From assembly GCF_002741055.1 (NCBI RefSeq), contig NZ_CP016809.1, positions 372,001 to 436,000 on the forward strand: a stretch of DNA of 64,000 nucleotides. Reading direction: 5' to 3'. Below, one piece after another: positions 8,410 to 17,238 of this stretch (positions are counted from its first letter, which is position 1; every line of letters begins with the position of its first letter). The notes beneath the pieces are model-generated. The model saw only the letters and a program-made list of their open reading frames with translations, had not been told where the DNA came from and did no database searches. This DNA comes from Paenibacillus ihbetae. GTDB taxonomy: Bacteria; Bacillota; Bacilli; Paenibacillales; Paenibacillaceae. The translations under genes were made by a program, and so were the position numbers.

Positions 8410-8421
8410 TTGTGCATACAA
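8410..8421. promoter_or_regulatory. Candidate MarR autoregulatory site
   Basis: TTGT-GCAT-ACAA has symmetric outer arms and overlaps the transcription start region of the MarR gene. Confidence 0.35.
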
Positions 8422-8449
8422 ATTACCATTCCACATGACGAGGTGTCAA
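8420..8449 (-). promoter_or_regulatory. Promoter of the MarR gene
   Basis: On the minus strand a perfect TTGACA (8444-8449) is followed after 18 bases by TAATTT (8420-8425). Confidence 0.5.
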
Positions 8450-8575
8450 GCCTTTCCATGCCCGAGAACGAACACGTCTGCCTCCTATATGTATTCCATA
8501 AGCGAACGTAATGAAAAGCCCCCCTCTCACCTATGGCTGATCATAGCGTGGGCTAAGAATGATGCGGTTATCGTC

Positions 8576-8608
8576 AAAAAAACGCCCTATCCCCTTCGGG
8601 ATAAGGCG
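8576..8608 (-). terminator. Terminator of the CotF-like gene
   Basis: On the minus strand CGCC-TTATCCC and GGGATAGGGCG arms are followed by seven Ts. It starts about 10 bases after the gene stop. Confidence 0.8.
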
Positions 8609-8618
8609 CTAAAAAACC

Positions 8619-9257
8619 TTAGTGTGGCATCATGCTACCTGGTGCTTGCGGAGGCACCATGGCAGGAGCGTAGCTGTTTTGCATTTGCGTCATATCCTGC
8701 TTCGGGAGCTGCGGAACTTGATAATAACCATGCTTGTTCTGGTAAAGGGAGATCTCATAAGCCATTTCAATACAGTTCGGCAGAGAATCTGCAAGTACCC
8801 GGCGCACGACGGGATTGGTGGATTCCAGGGCGGCATTTGTTTTTACGGTAGCACCGGCTTTAACCGCATTCAGCATGCATTGGGAAATGAACTCATCGTT
8901 TATTTCTGCCGTCGACTGCATTGGTTTCTTCGGCTGGGATGGCTTCATCCCGTAAGTAAAATCATTCCCCTGCTTCATTTTATAGCTTTGGGTCGGCTTG
9001 GATGGGTCTTGTCCTGATTTGAAGCACTCGAGGGTGATGTTGTATTCATCAGCCATAAATTGCTTCTGGCGCTGCATAATATCCCGAAGCTCCGGATCTT
9101 GTACGTGCCCGCTCAGCATCGTATAAGTATCGATCGTATTGATGGCCCCGGCCAACACTTCGTGGACATCGAACATTTCGTGACCGCCATGGTTCAATTG
9201 CGGAGGAACCATACCGGTTTCAATGTTTTGGTGATTTTGCGGCTGTTGGAATTGCAT
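8619..9257 (-). CDS. CotF-like spore coat protein
   Basis: The start is set at MQFQQPQNHQ, where GAGGAGG lies 8 bases upstream, giving 212 residues. The protein has a Gln/Pro/Asn-rich N-terminus, a helical CotF domain in two halves (HEVLAGAINTIDTYTMLSGHVQDPELRDIMQRQ and EFISQCMLNAVKAGATVKTNAALESTNPVVRRVLADS) and a Met/Pro/Gln-rich tail. CotF proteins are structural parts of the Bacillus spore coat, made in the mother cell late in sporulation. The gene has its own terminator and appears monocistronic. I could not find a convincing sigma-K promoter before it. Confidence 0.88.
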   Translation of the reverse strand: MQFQQPQNHQNIETGMVPPQLNHGGHEMFDVHEVLAGAINTIDTYTMLSGHVQDPELRDIMQRQKQFMADEYNITLECFKSGQDPSKPTQSYKMKQGNDFTYGMKPSQPKKPMQSTAEINDEFISQCMLNAVKAGATVKTNAALESTNPVVRRVLADSLPNCIEMAYEISLYQNKHGYYQVPQLPKQDMTQMQNSYAPAMVPPQAPGSMMPH

Positions 9258-9475
9258 GCGTATAACCTCCTCATATTTTAGCCTTATTTCCAATGCATCA
9301 ACTTGATAGCCGGATTATGGCTGTTCGGAATAGCTCCTTATCTGAAGTTCAAATATGGAGTCCAAGGTTTATTGTTATAAGAATCGACTTAAGTTATTCA
9401 AACAAAATGCTCCGTGAGCGCGGCTAAGTCAACATGATGTAATTGATGATTGGGTTGGAAGTTCCTTCACCCAAA

Positions 9476-9500
9476 GAAAAAAGACCGCCGGATGGCGGTC
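9476..9500 (-). terminator. Terminator of the DUF4097 gene
   Basis: On the minus strand GACCGCC-ATCC-GGCGGTC is followed by TTTTTT, about 35 bases past the stop. Confidence 0.85.
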
Positions 9501-9535
9501 GTTCTTACAAATATTAAAGAAGCATAATCCCATTA

Positions 9536-10444
9536 TTATTCCAGGTTGAAATCACCGGAGCCCGTGCGTACCTTCAGCAGCACATCGCCGCTTCCGAACG
9601 TTCCTCTGAGTACGCCTTTATCCTTGTCTTTCTCCTCGGATTGGAATCCGTCCCAGCTAACCTTACCGGTGCCGGAACCGCCTTTAAAATCAACGGTCAG
9701 GGAAGATGGCTCCTGATCCAAATCAACGGTCACATCGCCGCTGCCCACCCGCAGGTCGGCATCCTGCAGCAGCTCATCCGCTTCCAATTGAATGTTGCCG
9801 GAACTCGCCTCGCCTTGCAGTTCAGCTTCTCCATCCTGCAGATCAACGCTGCCGCTGCCTGCCTCGAACTTCATCAAGGAAGCCTTATAGCGTTCAGCCG
9901 ATATATCGCCGGAGCCCGACTTCAAGCCGATCGTAACCGCATCAATATCCTCGATATGAATATCACCGCTGCCCACTTTGACGGAGATATCCTCTCCCTG
10001 CAATCCCGCAATCTCTATATCGCCGCTGCCTGCTTCAATGTCGGCTGCCGACCACATTTTCTCAGGCAGTTCCACCGTTAAATCCGTATCCATAATCCGC
10101 ACGCCGAAACCGATATGATCCGGTGCATCGATCCCCACGCTCAGCGTTTCGCCCTTCGTCTCCACCTTCAATTTGACTTGGTCCGCAATCTGCTTGCTCA
10201 CTTTCCCATCCAGCCTGATCACGATCTCATCCAAGCTTCCCTGAACGACCTCAATATCGCCGCTTCCCGTTCGAATATCCAACCTCTGGACCTCTTCCGG
10301 GCTGACCGCCTGTTCCTCGTGAATTTCCTTCGTAGAGAAGGAGAAGCCAAAGTTAACATTTGAGAAGATATTCAGGGGATTCCACGTAAAAATCAACAGC
10401 AACACGCCCGCCACCACGATCCACACACCAGTACGTCTCTTCAT
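9536..10444 (-). CDS. Membrane-anchored DUF4097 beta-helix protein
   Basis: One N-terminal membrane segment (about 6-27) is followed by a repetitive region with at least eight copies of a (S)GSGDI/GSGDV-type motif spaced about 20-40 residues, typical of DUF4097/adhesin-like proteins that fold as a right-handed beta-helix. The bulk would sit outside the membrane. Members are often near envelope-stress genes, and the biochemical role is unknown. AAGG lies about 9 bases before the ATG. A 69-codon frame overlaps its start but lacks coding evidence. Confidence 0.85.
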   Translation of the reverse strand: MKRRTGVWIVVAGVLLLIFTWNPLNIFSNVNFGFSFSTKEIHEEQAVSPEEVQRLDIRTGSGDIEVVQGSLDEIVIRLDGKVSKQIADQVKLKVETKGETLSVGIDAPDHIGFGVRIMDTDLTVELPEKMWSAADIEAGSGDIEIAGLQGEDISVKVGSGDIHIEDIDAVTIGLKSGSGDISAERYKASLMKFEAGSGSVDLQDGEAELQGEASSGNIQLEADELLQDADLRVGSGDVTVDLDQEPSSLTVDFKGGSGTGKVSWDGFQSEEKDKDKGVLRGTFGSGDVLLKVRTGSGDFNLE

Positions 10445-10817
10445 TTTCGTTTACCTTCATTCCTTCCGTCATTCCATATTCTCTCTATCTTTCCAGGTTT
10501 CCGATTCCTGTTCAGTATAGCACGCAAGAGCAGCATGAACATTAGTCCCGCGAATGATTGAAACCCCGACTTAAGTCCAGTACGCACATGCCGCCCGAGT
10601 CGCTGACGCGTCTGCACACTTACGGGAAGCACCAGGCTTGCCGCCGACACCGGATGGGGATATGATATGTCCTTTGGAACAAAACACGAAAAAAAGAACC
10701 GCCCCCAAGCCGAACATCACCTCGGGGACCGTTCCTTTCTTTGATCTTTGAAATCGCTTCTCATTATGTACAGCATTTACTGGAAATTGCCTTATGTAGA
10801 TGCTTGTTTCAAAACAA
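10445..10817. other. Intergenic region between DUF4097 and membrane-protein genes
   Basis: This 373-base gap contains a strong minus-strand terminator and presumably the DUF4097 promoter. One small minus-strand frame (10441-10650) overlaps the DUF4097 start by four bases. It has no ribosome binding site or recognisable domain, so I do not call it a gene. Confidence 0.6.
10688..10735 (-). terminator. Long-stem terminator
   Basis: On the minus strand GGAACGGTCCCCGAG pairs imperfectly with CTTGGGGGCGGTTC and is followed by seven Ts. It ends the transcript of the membrane protein gene about 80 bases upstream. Confidence 0.8.
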
Positions 10818-11453
10818 TTACATGATCAATTTGGTTAGAATACTCATCAGCAAGACATAGGCTGACACGGATAAAATCAAATAGCCGGCGCTGCGCTCCT
10901 TCACGACTCCGCTCGCTTCCATACCCGCTTGCAGCGTTAAAGCAAGGAGCGACAACAGCGTTATGAGCAGCAATAAGAAGGAAAGATTAAAGCTGAAGGA
11001 CAGAATGCCTGCCAAAATAAAGCCGACAGCCCCTATATAATGCGCAGCGCCGACACGCGTAATGAACAGCTTCAGCGCCGGCTGCGTCCCGCTTCTCCAC
11101 CAGCCGATCAGCCAGACAGCCGCCAGCAGGGCAACGGTTGAGAGCAGCCCGAGCAAGAGCATTCTGCCGAACACTTCACCAAACACAGAGGATGGAAGCT
11201 CCCGAAACATGCTTCCCCCTCCGAAGCCGAACATCCCGAAGAACAGCGCTGAGAGCCGTTTCCCCATCAGCAGCACCCATAAAAGAAATCCTACCAGCGA
11301 GCTAGCAAGCCCCAGAATCCCGTAAATGAAGTGCTTTTCCGTCAAATGGATGCCGTTCAACGGATTCTTCAGCAGATTCAGGATGAAATAGCCATCCACC
11401 TGCTTCATTGTTTTTGTTACTTCATCCAACACATTTTTTCTCTCTGTTTCCAT
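10818..11453 (-). CDS. Hypothetical multi-pass membrane protein
   Basis: I do not recognise a named family. The 211-residue protein has a soluble, charged first 40 residues and then about five hydrophobic segments (roughly 42-65, 95-117, 133-155, 156-172 and 190-208), with a Gly/Phe-rich loop (LFFGMFGFGGGSMF). The layout resembles Yip1-like or DUF6574-like proteins that lack their zinc ribbon, but this is only a resemblance. GGGAGG eight bases before the ATG supports the start. It is monocistronic with its own terminator. Confidence 0.75.
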   Translation of the reverse strand: METERKNVLDEVTKTMKQVDGYFILNLLKNPLNGIHLTEKHFIYGILGLASSLVGFLLWVLLMGKRLSALFFGMFGFGGGSMFRELPSSVFGEVFGRMLLLGLLSTVALLAAVWLIGWWRSGTQPALKLFITRVGAAHYIGAVGFILAGILSFSFNLSFLLLLITLLSLLALTLQAGMEASGVVKERSAGYLILSVSAYVLLMSILTKLIM

Positions 11454-11562
11454 CGTTTCCTCCCATAAGCTTATTGGGCCAATACCTGCAACCAGGCCCG
11501 ATCCTTTCCTATTTTATCCGATATTTGCTAATCCGTATATTGGAAAATGACAAATTTCAACA

Positions 11563-12378
11563 TTATCCCAGTGCTACATCCAGGATCATCATCAATACGA
11601 AACCGAACATTAGGCTCATCGAGGCTAAGTCTCGATTGCCCTTTTCCTGAGAGCTGGGAATAACCTCTTCGGCGACAACAAAGATCATCGCTCCGGCTGC
11701 AAAGCTCAATGCATAAGGCAGCATCGGCTCAATAACGGATACGGCTACTGCGCCGATGACCGCCGCGATCGGTTCAACCATGCCGGAGAACTGCCCATAG
11801 AAGAAGCTCTTTCTCCGCGACATCCCGTCACCGCGCAGCGGCATGGATACCGCAACGCCCTCCGGGAAGTTCTGAATGCCGATGCCAAGCGCCAATGTCA
11901 TCGCGCCGACAAGAGAAGCTTCGGTCCCCCCGTTGGCTAGCGCGCCAAATGCGATCCCAACCGCCAGCCCTTCCGGAATGTTATGAAGGGTGATGGCCAG
12001 AACCAGCAGCGTGCTTCGTTTTCTCATTTTGTGATTGTATCCTTCCGCTCCTCCAATTGGGGCATTAGGATGAAGATGCGGCAAAATCTTATCGATTCCC
12101 CAAATGAAGACTCCTCCTAATAAAAATCCGAAGGCAGCCGGAAACCAGTTCCCGATCGGATTGCCTTCCGACATTTCGATGGCCGGAGCCAGCAAAGACC
12201 AGTAGCTGGCCGCGATCATGACGCCGCCCGCAAACCCCAGCATGCTGTCCAATAAGCGCTGGTTCAAGGTTTTGGTCACAAAAACGAGCGTCGCCCCTAA
12301 TGTGGTCATTCCCCATGTAAACAAGGTAGCGAGCAGTGCTTGGACAATGGGATTCAAATTCATAAATACATCTACCAT
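11563..12378 (-). CDS. ZIP-family divalent metal transporter (ZupT/GufA-like)
   Basis: The start is placed at MVDVFMNLNP, with AAAGGAG about ten bases upstream; the longer frame lacks one. The 271-residue protein has the ZIP hallmark motifs HNIPEG (132-137) in helix IV and QNFPEG (169-174) with Glu202 in helix V/VI, which bind the transported metal, and about eight membrane helices. A His-containing loop (HLHPNAP...HK) lies between helices III and IV. It imports zinc, possibly iron or manganese, across the cytoplasmic membrane. No Zur or Fur box is obvious upstream. Confidence 0.9.
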   Translation of the reverse strand: MVDVFMNLNPIVQALLATLFTWGMTTLGATLVFVTKTLNQRLLDSMLGFAGGVMIAASYWSLLAPAIEMSEGNPIGNWFPAAFGFLLGGVFIWGIDKILPHLHPNAPIGGAEGYNHKMRKRSTLLVLAITLHNIPEGLAVGIAFGALANGGTEASLVGAMTLALGIGIQNFPEGVAVSMPLRGDGMSRRKSFFYGQFSGMVEPIAAVIGAVAVSVIEPMLPYALSFAAGAMIFVVAEEVIPSSQEKGNRDLASMSLMFGFVLMMILDVALG

Positions 12379-12554
12379 TATGGATGAGCTCCTTTTTATG
12401 TAAGTGATTATGCTAATGAAAGATAGGGTTTCCCCATCTAATCCCTGCTTGTATATGCCGGCTTGTGTTAGAGACATCTAGAGAATATGTACCCAAGCGG
12501 GGGGCTTCCAATACAGCCAATCCAAATTATATATCAAAATTTGGGTATCACAAC

Positions 12555-12572
12555 ACTTACCTTTTGGTAAGT
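12555..12572. promoter_or_regulatory. Palindromic operator for an HxlR-type regulator
   Basis: ACTTACC-TTTT-GGTAAGT is an exact inverted repeat upstream of the quinone reductase. A further half-site, TACTTAC (12591-12597), overlaps the -35. The shape fits operators of YodB/HypR-like HxlR regulators. Confidence 0.6.
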
Positions 12573-12592
12573 ACCTGAACTAAAAGTGCATA

Positions 12593-12622
12593 CTTACATG
12601 ATTCCGTCTATCGCTTTATACT
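12593..12622 (+). promoter_or_regulatory. Promoter of the quinone reductase gene
   Basis: CTTACA (12593-12598), 18 bases, then TATACT (12617-12622). The -35 overlaps a regulator half-site. Confidence 0.5.
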
Positions 12623-12655
12623 CAAAACAATTCATCTTGCAAGGAGGACAATGCT

Positions 12656-13219
12656 TTGAAAACACTAGTCGTCGTAACTCACCCTAATCTGGAAGCTTCG
12701 GTCATTAATAAACGATGGGTCGAAGAGCTCCGGCAATATCCCGAAAAATACACCGTTCACGAGCTGCATAAGGTTTATCCGGACGGCATCCTTAATGTAA
12801 AACAAGAGCAGCAGCTCATTGAAGCGCACGACAATCTTGTGCTGCAGTTCCCCATCTATTGGTTTAATTGCCCGCCGCTTCTCAAAAAATGGCTTGATGA
12901 TGTTTTTACCTACGGGTGGGCATATGGTTCCAATGGCGGTGATAAATTAAAGAAGCGTAAGGTTGCACTGGCGGTATCCGCCGGCATTAGAAAAGAAGAC
13001 TACCGGAAAGAAGGAAGGTATCGCTATACACTTGAACAGCTCCTGACGCCGTTTGAGACGACCTTCCGATACTGCGATGCGGATTACCGATCATTCTATG
13101 CGTTTTACGGCCAAGAAAATGAACCCGGCGGGAACGTCCCTGGCATGGAGCTTAGCCATGCTCAAAGGGCATTGGAAGCGAGCGCACGCGATTATTTGAA
13201 GTTCATCGACAACCTGTGA
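12656..13219 (+). CDS. NAD(P)H-dependent quinone oxidoreductase (flavodoxin-2 fold)
   Basis: The start is TTG, with AAGGAGG eight bases upstream; an ATG five bases earlier is followed at once by a stop in its own frame. The 187-residue protein matches the KefF/YwrO/MdaB class: TLVVVTHPNLEASVINKRW at the N-terminus, the FMN-contact block LQFPIYWFNCPPLLKKWLDDVFTYGWAYG, and a GIRKEDYRKEGRYRYTLEQLL region. It would reduce quinones or other electrophiles by two electrons using NAD(P)H and FMN. It is convergent with an HxlR regulator and preceded by palindromic operator sequences, so induction by quinones or reactive electrophiles is likely. Confidence 0.88.
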   Translation: MKTLVVVTHPNLEASVINKRWVEELRQYPEKYTVHELHKVYPDGILNVKQEQQLIEAHDNLVLQFPIYWFNCPPLLKKWLDDVFTYGWAYGSNGGDKLKKRKVALAVSAGIRKEDYRKEGRYRYTLEQLLTPFETTFRYCDADYRSFYAFYGQENEPGGNVPGMELSHAQRALEASARDYLKFIDNL

Positions 13220-13243
13220 TCCGGGTACCGGGATAAATGATAA

Positions 13244-13281
13244 AAAGAAGTATTTCCTCATTTAAGGAATACTTCTTTTTT
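13244..13281. terminator. Bidirectional terminator between convergent genes
   Basis: AAGAAGTATTTCC and GGAATACTTCTT arms (one bulged base) are flanked by A-rich and T-rich tracts, so the hairpin can serve both strands. Confidence 0.8.
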
Positions 13282-13297
13282 TTGAATCCATCTAACG

Positions 13298-13660
13298 TCA
13301 AGCCTCTTGCGGTACGGATTCGGGGGCGGGCATGTGGTTCTCTCCCCACTCGCACATCATATGCAGCACCGGAATGAGGGAAAGCCCCCGTTCCGACAGC
13401 GTGTATTCCACCTTTGGCGGGACCTGCGGATATTCCGTGCGCACGATCAGCTCATCCTCCTCCAGCTCCTTTAACATGATGCTCAGCGTTTTGAAGGATA
13501 TCGAACCGATGCTTCGCTTCAGCTCATTATGCCGCATCACCTTTTTTTCGGCCAGCCAATACAGAATGATCATCTTGTATTTACCGCCAATCAAGGACAG
13601 CGTATATCCAAAGCCGGTGTCTCGGGGGTTAACGCCAGTAGGAACACAGGTTTCACGCAC
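13298..13660 (-). CDS. HxlR-family regulator, candidate thiol redox sensor
   Basis: The winged-helix HxlR domain (GGKYKMIILYWLAEKKVMRHNELKRSIGSISFKTLSIMLKELEEDELIVR) is clear. Two GTG starts are possible; the second is chosen because AGGAG lies 10 bases before it and only one base before the first. In this frame a Cys is residue 5 (VRETCVP), the same area as the redox-active Cys of YodB (Cys6) and HypR (Cys14) in Bacillus, which sense quinones and disulfide stress. The convergent neighbour is a quinone reductase, a typical target. A 17-bp palindrome just upstream suggests autoregulation. Confidence 0.85.
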   Translation of the reverse strand: MRETCVPTGVNPRDTGFGYTLSLIGGKYKMIILYWLAEKKVMRHNELKRSIGSISFKTLSIMLKELEEDELIVRTEYPQVPPKVEYTLSERGLSLIPVLHMMCEWGENHMPAPESVPQEA

Positions 13661-13702
13661 AAGGGTCACTCTCCTTCTAGTCTGCTTGCCTAAAATTTCT
13701 CT

Positions 13703-13719
13703 ATGATAAATCTTATCAT
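13703..13719. promoter_or_regulatory. 17-bp palindrome upstream of the HxlR gene
   Basis: ATGATAA-ATC-TTATCAT, exact arms, about 40 bases before the HxlR start. It is likely an operator or promoter element for autoregulation. Confidence 0.5.
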
Positions 13720-13761
13720 ATCTACAAGCAGGTGAATGGGGAAAGCTTCATCTGTTGTCAT

Positions 13762-13813
13762 AAAAAATCCAGGCAGCGCGTACGAACGAAATCTCGCTCA
13801 TGGCTGCCTGGAT
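13762..13813 (-). terminator. Terminator downstream of the copper ATPase gene
   Basis: ATCCAGGCAGC and GCTGCCTGGAT arms are followed on the minus strand by six Ts. It lies about 160 bases after the stop. Confidence 0.7.
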
Positions 13814-13974
13814 ATCGGTACGGGCATTTATTAGGGCGGTTCTAGCCTTACATGCGGATCATCCCGCCCAGACGTATTTTACATATCGGCCGGACGATTC
13901 CAATCCGGACAGCCAGGAGGAAGCATCTTCTCCGCTCACGTCATGCTGATCCCGATAGGGGGATCAGCGACCAT

Positions 13975-16161
13975 TCATCGATGCGATACGCTTTTTTCGG
14001 CTTGATGCTGCAATCTGAGCGCATTTCCGACCACAAGTAGCGAGCTTGCGGCCATTCCGATGCAAGCGATGCGCGGGTCCAGAAATCCCAGGGCAGCTAA
14101 AGGTACGGTTACCGCGTTGTACAGCAGGGCGAACAGCAGATTCTGATGAACATTCCGCATGGTTAGTCGACTCCATTTGTAGGCCCCGATGATGCTGGTC
14201 AGCCTGTTCCCGGTCAAAACGACATCACCGGACTGTTTCGCCGCATCCGTTCCGCCCCCCATCGCCAGGCCGACATCGGCTGCAGCCAAGGCTGCCGCAT
14301 CGTTGATGCCGTCGCCGATCATCGCTACCTTCAAGCCGCGTCCTTGAAGCTCTTGAATAAACGCCAGCTTGTCTTCGGGAAGCATCCCCGCACGAACCTG
14401 ATCTATCCCCGCCGCTGCAGCTACCGCTGCTGCAGAAGGCTCTTCGTCCCCGGTAACCATCCACACATCCGCCCTCTTCTTCAGTTCTCGTACAACCTTC
14501 CTTGCATCCTGGCGCAGCTTGTCACTCAATACAAAGGATCCGGCGCACGCCTCGTTCACGGCGATATATAGTCTTGTATGACCCGGCAGATCTTCATGGC
14601 GCTGCACATGGATCCCATGCTCCTGCAGCCATTTTCGATTTCCTACACGAATGCGGTTACCTTCTACAACGCCCTCCATCCCTTTCCCCGCCCGCTCATG
14701 GAAATTCTGCGCCTCGGGCAGAAGAGTTCCCCTGTCCCGCGCGGCTCTTACGATGGCTTGCGCTAACGGGTGAGCGGATTGAACAGCCAGCGCTGCCGCC
14801 GTGGAAAGCACGTATGCGCTGCCACCCCGGTAAGCGTGAATCCCGTTGAGGTGCGGCCACCCTTCCGTCAACGTGCCAGTCTTATCCATCAAAATGACAT
14901 CGGTCTGTCGAAGTCTCTCCAGAGAGCTGCCTTCTTTAAATAGAATTCCGCTTCGGGCGGAGGAACCGGTAGCGATCAGGATGGACACCGGCGTAGCCAA
15001 GCCAAGCGCACAAGGACATGCGATCAGTAATACGGACAGTGCGTGGCGCATGGCGGTTTCGGAAGCATCATGGCCATTGGACAGCATCAGCCATCCTGCG
15101 TAGGTAAGGGCAGCAATCGCGATCATCGCAGGAACGAATATCGCCGCGATTCGATCAACGACACGTTGAATCTCCGGCTTGCCCTGCTGCGCGGACTCAA
15201 TAAGTCCGATCATCTGCGATAAGCGGGTATTCTCATGCTGTTTATCGACGACAATGTTCAAGCTTCCGATGAGGCAGCGTGTTCCGGCATAGACCCGATC
15301 GCCTGCGTTTTTGGCCACTGCCGCGCTTTCCCCCGTCAGCATGGATTCATCGGCATCGGCGGTTCCCGCATGTACGTACCCGTCAACGGAAATCCATTCC
15401 CCGGGATTCACGCGGACTCGGTCTCCGGTCTGCACCTGATCCATGGAGATCCATTCCTCTCCATGACCGCGAATGACTCTCACCGATTTAACCTGAAGCT
15501 CGTACAGGGCGCTTAGCTGCTTCAGCGCTCTGCCTTTCGCTACCGTTTCGAGCCACTTCCCCAGCAGAACCGTGGTCATGACCATGGCGATCGTATCAAA
15601 ATACAGCATAGTATGCGCCTGATCGTGCATGGATCGGAACATCACATAGTGGCTGTAAAAGTACGCTACGGAGGTGCTTAAGGCCACAAGGGTATCCATA
15701 TTGGCCGTACGGTGAACCAACGCCTGATAGGCGCCATAATAGAAAGGATACCCTACACCGAACTGAAGCAGCGTAGCGAGCACCCATTGAAATACAGGGT
15801 TCATCAGCAAAGCCGGCGTCCACCCCATCGGCAAGTCGACGATATGGACCACCATCGCCCATAAGAGCGGGAGGGACAAGCAAGCGGCGATGATGAAGCG
15901 GAAGCGGTACGCTCCCGATTCCGCTTCGATTCCTGTATGCGGATTCGACAGCTGGTCGGTCGCACCATAGCCAAGCTTTTCGATCCTTTCCAGGATGGTA
16001 TTCATGCCGACCCGCTTCGGCTCATAATGAATCGTTGCCCGCGACAAGGCGAGGCTGACGCGGGCCGACTGTACGCCGTCCAACTTGCGAAGGACTTTTT
16101 CGATCCGCGCTGCGCAAGCCGCGCAAGTCATTCCGCTGACATGGATTTGATCCAGCTTCAC
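13975..16161 (-). CDS. copA: Copper-exporting P1B-type ATPase (CopA-like)
   Basis: The GTG start at SI-VKLDQ is chosen because GGGGAGG lies seven bases upstream; the open frame extends 17 codons further without a ribosome binding site. The 728-residue protein has one N-terminal heavy-metal-binding domain (GMTCAAC, Cys13 and Cys16), the membrane CPC motif (CPCALGLATP), the phosphorylation motif DKTGTLTEG and the hinge GDGINDAAAL. CPC with these features marks Cu(I) exporters. One metal-binding domain, rather than two, is common in this family. No CopZ or CsoR gene is adjacent, and I see no clear copper-responsive operator. Confidence 0.93.
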   Translation of the reverse strand: MKLDQIHVSGMTCAACAARIEKVLRKLDGVQSARVSLALSRATIHYEPKRVGMNTILERIEKLGYGATDQLSNPHTGIEAESGAYRFRFIIAACLSLPLLWAMVVHIVDLPMGWTPALLMNPVFQWVLATLLQFGVGYPFYYGAYQALVHRTANMDTLVALSTSVAYFYSHYVMFRSMHDQAHTMLYFDTIAMVMTTVLLGKWLETVAKGRALKQLSALYELQVKSVRVIRGHGEEWISMDQVQTGDRVRVNPGEWISVDGYVHAGTADADESMLTGESAAVAKNAGDRVYAGTRCLIGSLNIVVDKQHENTRLSQMIGLIESAQQGKPEIQRVVDRIAAIFVPAMIAIAALTYAGWLMLSNGHDASETAMRHALSVLLIACPCALGLATPVSILIATGSSARSGILFKEGSSLERLRQTDVILMDKTGTLTEGWPHLNGIHAYRGGSAYVLSTAAALAVQSAHPLAQAIVRAARDRGTLLPEAQNFHERAGKGMEGVVEGNRIRVGNRKWLQEHGIHVQRHEDLPGHTRLYIAVNEACAGSFVLSDKLRQDARKVVRELKKRADVWMVTGDEEPSAAAVAAAAGIDQVRAGMLPEDKLAFIQELQGRGLKVAMIGDGINDAAALAAADVGLAMGGGTDAAKQSGDVVLTGNRLTSIIGAYKWSRLTMRNVHQNLLFALLYNAVTVPLAALGFLDPRIACIGMAASSLLVVGNALRLQHQAEKSVSHR

Positions 16162-16309
16162 AATGCTTCCTCCCCATCCTTTGTTCATTTCTGAATTCGC
16201 TTGTCCATACATTCTATGTGGCTGTTCGAATAATCAGAATGGTCAGGACGCCCGGATGAGAAGCCGGATAAGGAGAAGAACAGAGCCTTGCTGGCCGAGC
16301 TGGCGATTG

Positions 16310-16879
16310 CTAATGCTGCCTATTTTTAAGCTTCAGGAAATTCGTGAGCTGCTCGTTCATATATTCCGGGCTGCGGGTGAAGCCGTCTTCTGACCATTGG
16401 ATCAGCAATCCCATAATGGCATTGGCCTGATACGCGATGACCAGCGGGATGTCGATGGAGTCCGGATGATGTGCGGATGTGCTTTCCAGCATTAAGCCTT
16501 TGATCTTTTCAAACAACGAATAGTAATAAGACAATGAGGATTTCTTATCAAACACGATCTCATAGAACGGCTGGTATTTCTTCACATGGTGGAAGATGCG
16601 GATCGTCGAAGGATCAAGATGGTCGGGATCCAGCATGGTTACATGCCGATAAGGCTCATAATAGGATTCTTCCAAATCTTTAAGCAAATGATGGAGGTGC
16701 TCGTCAAATAGTGACCCGACGTCTTTATAGTGCAAATAGAAGGTACCCCGATTGACGCCCGCTTCACGGCAAAGCGCCGACACCGAGATCGATTCCAACG
16801 TGTTCGTCCGTAATAGACCCAATAATGCTTGATGCAGTGCTTTCTTGGTCTTGATGACCCTTAAATCATTTTCGTTCAT
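16310..16879 (-). CDS. TetR/AcrR-family regulator
   Basis: The start MNENDLRVIKTK is chosen with GAGAGGG upstream, giving 189 residues. The N-terminal helix-turn-helix (ESISVSALCREAGVNRGTFYLHYKDVGSLF) is typical of TetR proteins, and the C-terminal ligand domain resembles TetR_C_8. TGAACGTTCA lies about 55 bases upstream of this gene, and a related TGAACA-GT-TGTTCA lies in the promoter of the short-chain dehydrogenase two positions away, so it probably represses both. Ligand unknown. Confidence 0.87.
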   Translation of the reverse strand: MNENDLRVIKTKKALHQALLGLLRTNTLESISVSALCREAGVNRGTFYLHYKDVGSLFDEHLHHLLKDLEESYYEPYRHVTMLDPDHLDPSTIRIFHHVKKYQPFYEIVFDKKSSLSYYYSLFEKIKGLMLESTSAHHPDSIDIPLVIAYQANAIMGLLIQWSEDGFTRSPEYMNEQLTNFLKLKNRQH

Positions 16880-16934
16880 CGCTTGTTCACCCTCTCGCCG
16901 CACACACCTATGCATGCATTCCTCGTATTGTTAA

Positions 16935-16944
16935 TGAACGTTCA
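16935..16944. promoter_or_regulatory. TetR operator candidate at the tetR-like promoter
   Basis: TGAACGTTCA is a perfect palindrome. A further half, TGTTCA, is at 16955-16960. The arms match the operator at 18023-18036. Confidence 0.55.
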
Positions 16945-17146
16945 CTCGATAATCTGTTCAATAACGGGGATAATGAGAAGAATTATAAACCGATTGCCGC
17001 AAAAAGTACACTATACGTCCCACGGATTGTTCCACTAAATGCTCCCACCTATATGAAGCCGTTTCTCGTTCCGTACACTTATATCCGTATGCTGATCAAA
17101 GGATGAGGACAAACATACCAATTAACGTCCGTAAACAACAACCAAG

Positions 17147-17194
17147 AAAAAAAGAGCGTCCCGCAGTAGAAGCATCTACAATTGGGGAAGCTCT
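17147..17194 (-). terminator. Terminator of the short-chain dehydrogenase gene
   Basis: On the minus strand AGAGC-TTCCCC pairs with GGGACGCTCT and is followed by seven Ts, about 45 bases after the stop. Confidence 0.75.
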
Positions 17195-17238
17195 CTTCGT
17201 ATTTTGACCGATATAAGGTTAGGGTTATTCTCAATCGA

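Larger units (their letters stand above)
13661..13974. other. Intergenic region between HxlR and copA-like genes
   Basis: This gap contains the HxlR promoter palindrome on its left and a minus-strand terminator for the copper ATPase. The stretch from 13814 to 13974 shows nothing I can interpret. Confidence 0.6.
16880..17238. other. Intergenic region with TetR operator and SDR terminator
   Basis: The 359-base gap holds the TetR promoter and operator on the left and the terminator of the dehydrogenase gene on the right. The central 150 bases show no gene or structure I recognise. Confidence 0.6.

Noticed and set aside
10441..10650. 69-codon minus-strand frame overlapping the DUF4097 start by four bases.
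   Set aside because: It has no ribosome binding site at its first codon and no recognisable domain. The overlap alone is weak evidence.
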